Shown piece after piece: positions 1-10,900 of a DNA stretch of 64,000 bases (the stretch's first letter is position 1; each line of letters begins with the position of its first letter). The notes under the pieces were generated by a model. It was not told the DNA's origin and ran no database searches. It worked only from the letters and a program-made list of their open reading frames with translations. The position numbers and the translations under genes are program-made. Source of the DNA: Graphilbum fragrans (Eukaryota > Ascomycota > Sordariomycetes > Ophiostomatales > Ophiostomataceae); the NCBI GenBank assembly GCA_001513895.1, contig LLKO01000007.1, positions 248,001-312,000 of the forward strand, written 5' to 3'.

Positions 1-2045
1 AAGGCGAGCAAGAAACGACGAGAAGGTGGGCACACCCCAGTTATAGGCGGTGGCGTTTCAGACACAGAAGAGGGGGACGAGGTAAGGTTACTGGGTGGTT
101 GGGTCACGCAAAAGCCCATACGGGCCTGAACTTGGATCATCGAGATCGTCACTCCGTCGGCCGTGCATCTCACAGGCCAAGGAGCAACAAACAAGGAGCC
201 ACAGTGAGACGGCAGTGCGACGTCATCTTCAACGTCTTCCTCGTCCCTTCCTCCTTCCAAGCCTCTCCACCCCTGCTGTCTGGGCGCATCTCGTTCTTTC
301 CTCCACATCTCCCGTCTGCTGATGCCCTCCCAGCTTCGCCTCTCGTTCGCCCCTTCCCGCTTGGGGTGCAACACCTGCCAGGGCTGCCTCCGAAGCTACG
401 AGCACAACGACTCGTACACTCGCCCTCCGAACTAAGACTAAAGCTAAAATGCAGGCGACCTACACTGCGGAGCAGGGTACACGCAAACAGAAAAGCCTCT
501 TCGGCAAAAGGGCGCAGCCTGTCTACGGAGTACCTCGTCCTGCCAGCACCATGCCAAATGCGCCCGGCTGGTCTAGGCCCCATCCGGCGTCCGGCACATT
601 GGCATCCTCCTACGTGTTCGCGTACATGGCTGTTTCGCGCAGTGACAGCTGCCTCGTCCGTTTTTGTGGTTCTCGCCTGTGCTTTGGCGCACTGCCATTC
701 GTCGGTTTCGGCATGCTGTCGTTCGGGAAAGCGTGGCCATCGCGCCTGCTGTGCGGTGTGATGTGTGTGCTCATGTGCGGTGTCGCTGTTGTCGCGCTGT
801 GGTTGGCCGGTGGCTTTGCTAGGGTGACGTATGACATTTTCGCTGAACCGCAGCTAATGCGTACACGTTGTGCCTACCCCTGCACCAAAAAAAACCTGAT
901 CGGCACACGTCGTAGCAGCTCAGTTTTTTTAATTATAGTTAGCGGCCGCCCAGAACAGGAGACCCAGAACGCAGAATGACGATGGAAGGGCCCACTGCAC
1001 CTTATTCTTCTCCAGTCAGCTTTGTTTCCTCTTCCCCATCAGATTACGTAGTTCTTCGTATCTTACATTGGCTCCGCAGCGTTTGGTATTTTGGTTGCCT
1101 AATTTGAGTTCCCGTCTTTTGTCAAATTAAGGGTTTTTGGTTTTTTTACGTCCTAGCAACAAATCACCTCGCCGAATCTGCGACACGGAGCTCGGACAAG
1201 GGGTTTCGGCGCACAACAGCGAGTCTCTGCTTTTTGCCTGAGTCCGAAACAGAACCAGAACAAGACGTGACGCTGGCACTGTAATGTATGGGATGGTTCC
1301 TTTCGTACCAACAAAATCGGGTGTGTCTGAGCGAATACCCCTTTATATGCAACCCTACCAAACAATTGCCTTACCAAACTGTCCTGTTGTCCCAACCAAT
1401 ACCCAACTGTCAGTGCCAATTATCGGCTCTATGTAGTTCGGGATCCATTCAGCCAGAGTATTGCCTATAAGCGATGCACGGAAGAGGCGTAGCCCAAGTA
1501 CGTATCGAAACACTACTTCACAACTGTGGCGCCGTAAATGAAGGCACCGGGAGGCGGGTAAGGAGCCCAGTGTGATTTGTGGGAGAAGAGGCTGCCTCAC
1601 CTGGCATCTAAGTCTTATATGTCAGTTTGTAATACGCCCCTTGAGAAGAAGCTGCAAAATGAGGCTGCCCAGAGACACCTGTTCACGGCGGTCTTCCAGC
1701 TTCCAGAGCTTCACGATATCCCATCCACATATAATGTACCAGAACCCGTCAACCTTCCCGAGCCGTCGGGCACCTCACTGCAGACTGCCCAAAATGAGGT
1801 CGTCTATGGGATGAGAGCATACTTTTCATGCGCTGCAGTATTTGTGTTGGTAGTACAATGCAGATTTCTCATGATAATGTGGAATGTAGAAACCTCGGCC
1901 AGTTGAGTCCTTTAAGGCGTAACAGGGCGAGGGTATATGTTTTAGTTTTCACGTCTTTTTCTCTGTGGCTGCCACCGCTTCCTGTAAAATGTGCTTTTCT
2001 TCTTAGTAAGGCCGGGCATCCTTTGAAGTCACTAATATTCAAGTC
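1..2045. other. Stretch without a supported gene
   Basis: No convincing gene is visible. The longest frame starting with ATG (449-979, plus, 176 codons) has two hydrophobic patches but no recognisable domain and no clear intron signals. A frame around 1577-1906 (plus) has protein-like composition (EKKLQNEAAQRHLFTAVFQL and following) but starts without an ATG, so it could be an exon or a relic of an unrecognised gene. The stretch from about 1010 to 2040 is AT-richer than the core of the window. Confidence 0.4.
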
Positions 2046-2379
2046 ATGAAGCTTTCCTTACTCATGGCAGTTGCCAGTTTGGCCATTGTGGCCGTAGCTG
2101 CCCCAAATCTTGGCAATCCATATGTCGTGAGAGAGAAAATATACGTATACGTTCCATACAAAAACCAAGTCGAAACAAATGTACAGACAAATATCCGTGG
2201 CTGCAAAGAATAATTTGCCCACTGGTGTGGCACGGATTCAAAGCGGACATCCTATCTGCTGTGTAGGTGCTTCCTCTCAGCCACGCTGCCGTATCAACAA
2301 AGGCGTCCCAATAAACGAGAAGCCAACAAGCTAACAACCAACGGAGCATGAAGATACGGGTATACCACGTATATCCTAA
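2046..2379 (+). CDS. Putative small secreted protein, uncertain gene model
   Basis: An ATG at 2046 opens a typical secretion signal (MKLSLLMAVASLAIVAVAAP), seen directly. The uninterrupted frame runs 55 codons to a TAA at 2211-2213. A second frame a few bases downstream carries a cysteine-bearing stretch, GVARIQSGHPICC, followed immediately by a donor-like GTAGGT (2263) and, further on, a GCTAAC branch site with AG at 2345-2346, after which ten codons lead to a stop at 2377-2379. Joining the signal peptide to this frame needs a short first intron (donor GTGAGA near 2130, or GTAGCT upstream) or a frameshift, so exon 2 is not settled. The layout (signal exon, exon ending CC, short last exon) resembles the gene at 2619, so the two could be related. 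No function can be assigned. Confidence 0.35.
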
Positions 2380-2505
2380 TTCAACTAAACGACATATTCT
2401 AGAGATACGCATGCAATGAGAACCAGATCACCAACTGAAATGTTGGACCTACGAGGGCGGCTGAGGTGGTGTTAAGTTGGGGTATCCTCACATCAAACAT
2501 GTAGA

Positions 2506-2513
2506 TATAAATA
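2506..2513 (+). promoter_or_regulatory. TATA-like element before the six-cysteine peptide gene
   Basis: TATAAATA lies 106 bp before the ATG at 2619. The distance would suit a TATA-directed fungal promoter. It rests on sequence match alone in an AT-rich context. Confidence 0.3.
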
Positions 2514-2618
2514 TCCCCATTTCTCAGGATGCTTTTTTTCTAGGAAGCCAGCATCGTGATTTTTTATTCAACTTAGTTATTCGGTATATTTTGTCAATTA
2601 TGAACTACCGCTGAAACA

Positions 2619-2941
2619 ATGGAAATGAAGTTTCTGGTCCTCACATTTCTGGCCGCTGCTGCTAATGCAAACTATTGTGTAAGCTCTCAAACGAATAAAC
2701 AGAGAAAACAATGAGTACGAACCCAGGCTAACTATCTCCAAGCGACCGAGCTGTGATGTTGTGGGGCCTATCGCATATAACTATGTTTGCGTGTCCCGGG
2801 GTAGCTCTAAAGTGCAATGCTGCGTATGTCTCAATCCTGTCCCGTCTACGTTCCCTAACCAGACGCCAACTAGAAGGCTCAAACAAGAAACTAACTGTAT
2901 CATGCGAAAAGGCCGACCCATGCGGCGACAATGGCGAATAG
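2619..2941 (+). CDS. Putative secreted six-cysteine peptide (effector-like)
   Basis: Proposed three-exon gene: 2619-2678, 2743-2823, 2912-2941, giving 56 residues. Exon 1 encodes a signal peptide (MKFLVLTFLAAAANA, with an optional upstream Met). Intron 1 has donor GTAAGC, branch GCTAAC and acceptor AAG. Intron 2 has donor GTATGT, branch ACTAAC and acceptor AAAAG; all exons join in phase 0. The predicted mature peptide is about 39 residues with six cysteines spaced C-x3-C-x11-C-x9-CC-x3-C, a pattern suited to three disulphides. If intron 2 is not spliced, the frame continues to a stop at 2980-2982 with a basic tail. I do not recognise a family. The short length, cysteine content and AT-rich setting are typical of fungal effectors or secreted peptides, but that role is inference. 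Confidence 0.5.
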
Positions 2942-3426
2942 TCGACGAGGATAAGCACGTGTTGTATAGGCTCGATAGCTGACTATAGAGATTGAAAATG
3001 TATTGCTTCTATCTTGCGCAGTTTGTGCAAACAACGGTTCCTGTCCCCCAATATTGTGAGAGACAATGCTTCTACTTTTGGTGCCGGATACTCGTCGTTG
3101 GGGAGACTGGAGGAACTACGTGACTGCACTTGACAATCCAACGCATGGCATATGACTCGGGCATGTCCGGAGAACGAAGACGGCCTAAACACCCGGCTCT
3201 TTCGCCCTCGATGGAAGCGGCTGCATAGTCTGCCCATCTTGTCTGCCCGTATGTTTCCCACTTCGATGGCCTACTTCAGCCGAATGCGGCGCTTGATGTG
3301 GCCATGGGCATTCTGGAAGCCGGAATCGGGTGGGCATCTTTGCCTCGGCCTTTCGGCAGGCTCATAAGATGTCGTAAAGAGTCACTGATCCTGGTGCACG
3401 GAATAAGTGCATCCCATCGACCGCCC

Positions 3427-4439
3427 TCAACCTCCCCGCTGCCCGCTGCTATTGTCGTTGCCTGTCTCGCGAGCGAGAAGCCCTAATATAGGTGACCGGC
3501 TGGACATGGCCTTGCGCAGTTTTCGCTGGCGAATGTACTCAACCGGATGAGACGTGAATGGCTTCTTCTGCCCCGGGCTCTTCCCATCGCTGCTGGATGC
3601 CTCGTTTCCGGAGGCTCCAGACACTCCGGACTCGCCGACGCGGCCGCTGATGCCGTCCTTATTCACGTTGTTCCACTGCCGCCAGTCGCATAGGGCTTCC
3701 GACGAGGCGCTCTCGGGCACCACAGCCTTAAGTGCATTGTAGACAAAGGTGCGCTTGTCGGGGTCGCTGCTGAAGCTGGCACCAGAGACAGCGCCCGGAA
3801 TCCGGCTGCTGTCCGTGTCTCTCGGCCATGGCCCGTGGAGGGGAGAGCTGCGGACCACGGACCGGTGGTGGTAGTCCTGACTGGGAAAGACGCTGACGAC
3901 GAAAGACTTTTGAGCGACGGGGCCGTTTTGGCGACGGGGATTCGACGAAGACGATGCTTGGGCACCAGCTGACGACGTATTGGTCGTCTCGATCGGCGTG
4001 ACCACGGTGGCCACGGGCGGATGGCCCCATGGCTGGGCGGCCTGGAAGGTCTCGGCCAGGTATTCGTACTGCATGGGGCTGTGCTGGATCAACGACGTGG
4101 CCATGGCAGCACTGGACGCGATGACGATAAACGACGCATTGTCCTGGGAAGAAGTCGTCGTTAGCACTGCGAACGTCGCCACCACTGCACACGCGGCACA
4201 GAGATCGAGAGGATAGCTGGGGTACTCACCGCCATTTTCTTGAACATGTCTGTCTTTCCATAGCGTTCCAGCACCCGAAGAACGGACCGTCGCTCGGACA
4301 GACTAGCTGGAGGAGGTCGCACGCGAACAAACAAGGAGCGCCGGGAGATGCTGTCGCCAGCTGCGGCCGCCGTTCCGGAAGCGGTAGATGCTGCACGACT
4401 AGTCGCTGCTGCAGCCACAGACCGCATTTGTGCCGCCAT
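3427..4439 (-). CDS. Conserved-looking protein of unknown function, probable mitochondrial N-terminus
   Basis: Two exons on the minus strand: 4439-4230 and 4143-3427, 308 residues. The intron (4229-4144, 86 nt) has donor GTGAGT, branch GCTAAC and acceptor CCCAG, and joins in phase 0 (FKKMA then DNASFIVIASS). The start ATG is the first in frame; the N-terminus is rich in Ala, Ser and Arg with no acids for about 25 residues, like a mitochondrial presequence. A compact region (SERRSVLRVLERYGKTDMFKK to about residue 95) looks folded and conserved; a later segment (FVVSVFPSQDYHHRSVVRSS PLHGPWP) also looks constrained, while the rest is Ser/Gly-rich and probably disordered. I do not recognise a named family. 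Confidence 0.7.
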
Positions 4440-6514
4440 TGTGTGTCCTTGGAAGCGCTGCGCGGGCAGATGTGCCCAAAGCAAAGACCTACAAAATGGA
4501 TTTTCGGGGATGCTTCAATCTACATTTTCTCGCTTCCCGGGATCACGTGACCGGACTCACGGTAACCCAACGGAATACATCTCTACGATATGACATGGTA
4601 TAGCTAGTCAGTAGCATGAGAAGTAGACTATTTGCATGAAACTCTTGGAATGAATTTTGTTAAACATTGAAGATGGTGGCCGTGCTCGTACGTGAAGTGG
4701 GTGGACATATCCGGTTTTGCCTGTGACAATCGGTCAGACAGTCAATAGCCAGCGATTGGTTCTACAGCTAGTCTGAGGTACCGGAGCATCGTCGGCATTT
4801 CTGTCGTCCGGAGACCGCCTGTTTGGGCGGTGCCGATAGCGCCAGTGTTTGTGGCTTGCTTGAGCCAAGCTGAAGGTTTCCAGTTATGTTTCGCCGAGTG
4901 GTGGGTATCCAATCGCATTGTCGGACGCGGTTTTCAAGAGCCAAATTTTGTTCTCGTCTTTATGAAAGGGGGTTGGATGGGAGACACGAGAATGGGCGAG
5001 TATTTTTCCGGGACCTATAGGAGCTGCTTACTCGCCACCGATCGATCCCCCATACGTAGTAATCTATGGAGGTTTCGAAGCATTTCATTATCATGTGGAG
5101 AATGCCAGGATGCCGGGTACATACAACCGCCTTGACGGGACGGAATGCTCTATCACGGCAACTTCCGTTTCATTTTACATCCTCCCATTTTAGTGAGGAC
5201 GTGTCCGTAAACGTATAGTTGTATGCTAGAGTTACAACTACATACGTTGCAGTTGTAAATAGCCAGGTTTCGTTATCAACGAGGACACAGTACACTAATA
5301 CTGCTTCGTACTTCGTGATTGCTTGTAAGCACTGCGGAGCCTTCATACAGTGACAGAGTACTGGACGACGCAGATTCGATGACAGGAGAAAGTAGGGGAT
5401 GCTTGCCGCTCCCACTCACCCGGATCGGCCTTGACCAAGCCGTGATACGCTCCCCATTCTCGATAAGTACGGAGTACCTACCCCGTTACTACGACCTCAG
5501 CATCTATTCATTATCCAGATCTTCACCTTGGAGCAGGATGGCAGTAGAATTTGCCGGATTCTGCGTTATGCCCCTAGTGGGTGGTTAGCTCCAGGGTATG
5601 ATACGAGAGCCGTCTTTTCGGGCCTCTATACATAGGCGATGCTGAACACAGCCCCCCCCCCCCCGGGGGACATGCAAAACCGGATTCTCATGCCATCCTT
5701 CGACCTGGAGATAATCGTCTACTCGTATGAATGAGCTTCTGGTCCGTCATGGCAAAAGAAAAAGCCTAACGTCTGAAATAACACCGAGGATCACAATAAT
5801 TGAAAACAGGGGCTAGGTCTATCCTGGCTGTATGGGACTTGATAAGAAAGGCCACCCTCCACTAACTCCGTGCATTGCATTGGTATGTGCGCGAGAATAC
5901 CGTGTATTCGAGTCAAATAATCCGTACTAACAATGCAATGATGTAGCCTGATTCCGTATAGGAATCCCTTGGGGATCGTAGTTGTTCGTAACAGTGATAA
6001 CAAAGTAAACAACTCGTAGCTGCAACGCGTAACGAAGTCTACAGTGAACAAAGGAAGCAAGTAGACGCTCATGTTACAACTATTGACTGGTCGCTTTGCC
6101 GTTGTGTTTCCGCACACTCAGATCTACATATAGCTTGGTCGTTCTTGTATGCGCTGGACAGCATACTGAGAAATGAAACATCAGCGTCCTGCCTTGGCCT
6201 TACGTATTCCGGTGCCTCAGGCCATATTTATCCAGTGAATTCATTGGTCAGGCTAATGCGCCCCTTGGTCTGTTCTTTGAGACACTCTATTGGGATATGT
6301 TGTTTGGCCTATTTGGAAGCGCTTCTGGTTAGTATTGTCGCTCAGCCCTCAGAGCCAGTAATGTGATAAAGCTCTTTCTTGCTGCTTGCGCTCTTTCTTT
6401 AGACGTGCAGTCTGCTTCTCTTCCTACGATTTTGCACATTACATCGGAGCAACAATCGACCTTTTTTCTAATACTGCATTTACGTCAATCCGGGATTTTC
6501 TAGTGCTCGTAGTC
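4440..6514. other. AT-richer intergenic stretch
   Basis: No supported gene on either strand; frames are short and lack domains or signal peptides. It contains a 13-base C run followed by five G (5652-5669) and one TACGGAGTA motif (5468-5476). The stretch separates the gene at 3427-4439 from the kinase at 6515 and looks like degraded or non-coding DNA. Confidence 0.5.
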
Positions 6515-7968
6515 ATGAGCGTCTCACTCGGCCGTAAAAAATGGAAGCTTGTCCCTTTCCTCACTGAACGTTCAAAAGCCTACTGCTCCGGCGGCCTCCA
6601 TCCAGTGACACTAGGCGATCTTTTCAATGATGGTCAGTACAAGGTTCTTCGGAAACTTGGGTATGGCGCGTCCGCCACGGTCTGGCTGGCGCACGACTTG
6701 ATGTGAGTGCCATACCTGTTTGAACTGCCTATAAGGCGGGTGGTTGATTCTTACTGTCTTTGTACAGGAACAAGAGATACGTGGCGATGAAGATCCTCGC
6801 ATCAAAATACGTGGAGCCTATTCGCGAAGCGCAGGCGCTCCACTACATCAACGAGAAGACCGGCCCCGACCAAGCTTCGAAGCACATCACACAACTGCTA
6901 GACTTCTTCGACCATGCGGGTCCTAATGGTGTGCACAAGTGCCTCATATTCGAGCCTATGGGCGCGACTGTGAACACGATGGTGGAGGAGCTTCCCCAGT
7001 TCCACCCTCGGACTAGTGACATGAATGTGCGCTATCCGATGTGGATGGCTAAGAGTATTTTGAAGCAGATTTTAGAGGCCTTGGCGTTTTTACACAACAT
7101 TGGACTCGCTCATGGAGATGTACAATCCGGGAATATACTCTTTCCTTTAGAGGCTAGTTTAGCAGCAACTCCAGAAACTGAGCTTCGCCAGTTAGAAGAT
7201 GTCGAGGCTAAGTCGATCACACCGCCCATTCGAACGGGTAATGAAGATGTCGACAAATCATTACCTTTGTACCTTTGTGCCTCACACCCGTTGACGAAAT
7301 TTACGAGCATTGAACGAGGTTTCCGAGTTAAGTTGTCAGACATGGGTGGCTGTCAGTAAACCTCTTTCCTTACAAATACTTTATATTTAAGCCTTTCTTT
7401 GATCTCATAACAACTCTTACTTATTTATATCTTAGCCTATTTTATACAACATCTACCGACAACCATCGAGACTCCGGTTGGGCTTCGCGCTCCTGAGTTT
7501 GTCCTCTGTAAAGAGATCAACAAGACGCTAGATATATGGAGCTTCGGTTGTCTCGTCTTTGAACTCATCACAGGTCAACGCCTTTTTAACACAATGTGGC
7601 AAAAGTCGGAGTCACTTGAAAATGACGAGCATCTGCTCATGTTTAGTACTTTACTTGGCGATTTGCCAACCAGCCAGTACCAGCATTGGAAGACTTCTTC
7701 TTGGTACTTCACACCAGACAGGAAGCTATTCAATTGTATGGTTGGAGGTGTGCCGGAGGACAAGAAACCGCTGCTGCCCCCCAAGATAGAGATGATGGAG
7801 GACATGTTTGATAGAGTCGCGCCGGAGATGGACACAGAGGAAGCGTTGCAACTGAAGGCGCTCATCAGGCGTATCTTGCAGTATGACCCGGCGAGGAGGC
7901 CTTCTGCCATGACGCTTTTAGACGATCCTTGGTTCCAGCAGATTGATGTTGGCGCCGCCCATGGCTAA
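6515..7968 (+). CDS. SRPK-like serine/threonine protein kinase
   Basis: Three exons: 6515-6702, 6768-7351, 7436-7968, 434 residues. Introns are 65 and 84 nt (donors GTGAGT and GTCAGT). The N-terminus reads YCSGGLHPVTLGDLFNDGQY, the usual lead-in of SR-protein kinases. The glycine loop (GYGASATVW), the ATP-binding lysine (YVAMKIL), the catalytic loop (HGDVQSGNILF, with HGD for HRD), the metal-binding motif (DMG for DFG) and the activation segment (PVGLRAPEFVL, then DIWSFGCLVFELITG) are all present, so activity is plausible. The spacer between the two lobes is short compared with yeast Sky1 or mammalian SRPK. Fungi often carry many such divergent SRPK-like kinases, and substrates are usually unknown. 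Its AT-rich, gene-poor setting suggests an accessory copy. The start is the first ATG before the conserved block. Confidence 0.85.
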
Positions 7969-10900
7969 AAACATTATCTGTAGCTAGTGTATTTGCATAT
8001 CTTATTCGAGGCGGCATCAAGTACGCCGACATCGGTGACCTTTCAAGCTCTCTGGCCAGGTTGTGCTCTGGAAGTCTACCGCTCTGAATAAGCCAGCGGA
8101 GGAGTTGTCGAGCCGCGAGGCCCGTCTGTAGGCGACGGTCTAGGTCCGCCGGGCGTTTGTGGCCATCAGGCCGGCCGTGGTGGTGTGGTAGAGCAGTGTG
8201 GGAGAACCTTGGCTAAGGTCTCCTCGGCGCCACAGCGACACGTTGGTGAGTCGACGGCCTGCCTCCGGGAAAGATACGCATCAAGACCGACATGGCCGGT
8301 GCTGATTTGTATAAGGAGGCTGCTTTTAGCCTTGGTCGGGTGGAGGAGGCGGCGCCGTACAGCTTGTGACGTCTAGCACGGTGGTCGTGCCGTGATAGAT
8401 CCAGCGGAGTGGCCGTTGCCGGCGTCTTGCTGCCAGCGCGACCTCCATCAACTGGCGACAGTGGCCAGACAGCCTCTTTAGGGGCTGGGCGCCGGGCGTT
8501 TATCGGGCGGGTGCGCAGGACCGTGTTCCGAATAGCTTAGGCATTCACTGGGTAGTCTGGCCGGGGCAAGAAGACGGCGCGGCGGTAGGCTAGGTAAAGG
8601 CGTAACGGCAGTATCTCTGCCTCAAAGTGGAAGAGGTGGAAAAGGGTAAACCGGTAAACCCCGAAGACGGTACGGAAGTAACCGTGGAAAATGGTATCGA
8701 AGGGGGTCGTCGGCCGACGGTTACCTTCGTTAAATCGTACGAGCCCACGGGAGCGTACCTAGGGAAGCCTGATCCGCACAAGAGCACGTGTAAGTGCACA
8801 TGGCGGATGAAGCAAGACACACACTCTCCCTCCAATAATGCAACTCTTTCACTCTCTTGTCAAAGGCAGAATGCGAGCAGGAACAGCAGCCAGAAGGCCA
8901 GGACGGGGTGAAAGGCAACAGAATTCGGCAGGTGGCGCAGCTGGGTACTCGTGTGCATAGTTTCGTTTCCTTGAATGAGTACGGAGAACAACAATAAAGA
9001 CACTACCGGGCGACCTTGCGACGCTGGGATATTGACTGAGAAGAAACGGCATAGCTTCTCAGTGGTGCCTCCACCGACCAGCGTTCGAATCCGACCCCCC
9101 TGATTTCACGGATGACCCAACATGGCAATGCATAGTATGTACGTCGTACGAGTACGAGTACGGAGTATACGTCTGTCTACGTCGTATGCTTGTTCTTGTA
9201 GGAAATCTTGAGCTGTAGTGGAGTCTTAATATTGAGCTGATGTACTCCGTATCCATGGCTGTAATTCTGAGAAATGCAAGGTATGCAGACTGCTGTCAAT
9301 GTTTCTGGCAACTCGTATCCGCGTTGGTATTGGTGCTCTGTAGGTGCTCCGTACTCAGGCGGCCCATGTATGTAATTGGGGTCAAAAAAAAGCTCTGATC
9401 ATGTTTCATTTTGGCCCTATCGCCCCCTGGAAGGTCATGGTCTGTTTTTTATGAGTATTTTGTTTTGCAAGTGCTTAGCTTAAGCCACCTCACCTCGGCA
9501 AGAGAAATAGTGTTCTTGTAAGGGGGTAATAAAGCACGTCTAAGCTGCATTCGTTATAAAGCCGATTACGGCTCTCGTACGCAGTCGCTTACGCTATTTG
9601 GATGGTGTCTATTTTGGAAGCTTTGCAGTCGTACTCCCGTACGAGGACGGCGGCGGCGACGTTCTGGAAGGCGTCGGGCCAATAGCAGCTTCGGGGAGTG
9701 TCTCAAAGCAGCATCTAGATAGGAACATGCGCTTAAGCTATCCGTGGATGCACACAAACAGACGTGTTCTTCATCCGCATGGAGGACAGGCAGTGAGCGG
9801 CACGGAGTACGACTTAGATCGGGTCTGTCAGGGCTGGGATCCCCCTGTGTGCTCACCACGGCAAGTACTCATACGAGTACGTACAAGTAGTGTAGCGCAC
9901 ATGCAAGACTGAGAGGAGACTGCTTTCATCCTTTGAAATCGTTCCGATGTCTCTTCAGTACCGGGGAGAGACCTCCGTAGGGTGTTTCTCCACTTGGATT
10001 CCTGAATAGGATTGGTCCCCCATGTCTTGGTGATTTGCGCCTTGGCCGAACCAGGACAATGGCCCGATGGAGGGCGAAGAAAGAGGGGTGGTAGGAAGGT
10101 AATTTGCGAGGACACGGGGGTAGTTGTACTTGTACCTGGATGGTGGTCAGCGGCCATGACAGGCGTACGAAGTAATAGTTGTCTGTGTACACTACACTAC
10201 GCAGTAACTACTCCGTACCGCTCAGGTCTGAGACAGTGGGCGCACGCCCGATGCGCAACCACTACTCCGTACCAGTTTTGACGATGGTCAGCGCACTCGC
10301 AGTCCTCTGTCCCGTACAATGACTGGGAGAGTCTGGAGTAAACAGTACTGTCTCGTGCACTTGGCTTTCGCTCTGAAGGACGGGTCTACATAGTTGGAAT
10401 GGTGCCGGACTAGCTACTGAAGGCCTGGTTACAGGAAAACGCGTGATGCACCCGTCGCCTAGAGGGGGTACGATGCATCACGGTGCGCCGAGTCGGGTAA
10501 CTGGTTCGTAGGAAATGTGATCATCGGATCTAGAGTGCCTTCGATGCAGGCTGTGTTAACAACGTACAATATGTAGATGTATTCGCACATATTGGCGAGC
10601 CTCGTACGGAGTACGTTAAAGCGGACAAAATGTTTCGCAGCGGCTCTGGCCATTAATCTGAAGCTCGTCGCGTCAGGATGAGACGTCGCATGGACGTGAT
10701 GCAAGCTGGATAATGTGCGATGCACGTATATTTAATAGTGCTCGCATGCTATAGTAGCGGGCGTCGTACACTAGTTGTAGTTCGCTACAGCGCCATACGA
10801 GTAGACGTGTTGCCGTGTTGCCGCACTACCGCGCCAATCGCAGGCGCTACCGTCTGGCGAAAACGGTGCCTAGGAGAGCGCTGATCAGCGCTGGTCCCGG

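Noticed and set aside
449..979. 176-codon frame with two hydrophobic patches (plus strand)
   Set aside because: No domain, no signal peptide, no splice support; composition fits chance translation of this GC-moderate DNA.
2062..2412. Minus-strand frame with a hydrophobic start (MLRWLLACWLLVYW)
   Set aside because: It overlaps the plus-strand signal-peptide locus and has no further domain; hydrophobic antisense runs are expected opposite such DNA.
9060..9110. GTTCGAATCC, like the T-arm of a tRNA
   Set aside because: The flanking bases do not form the 5-bp T stem, and no acceptor or anticodon arm can be folded around it.
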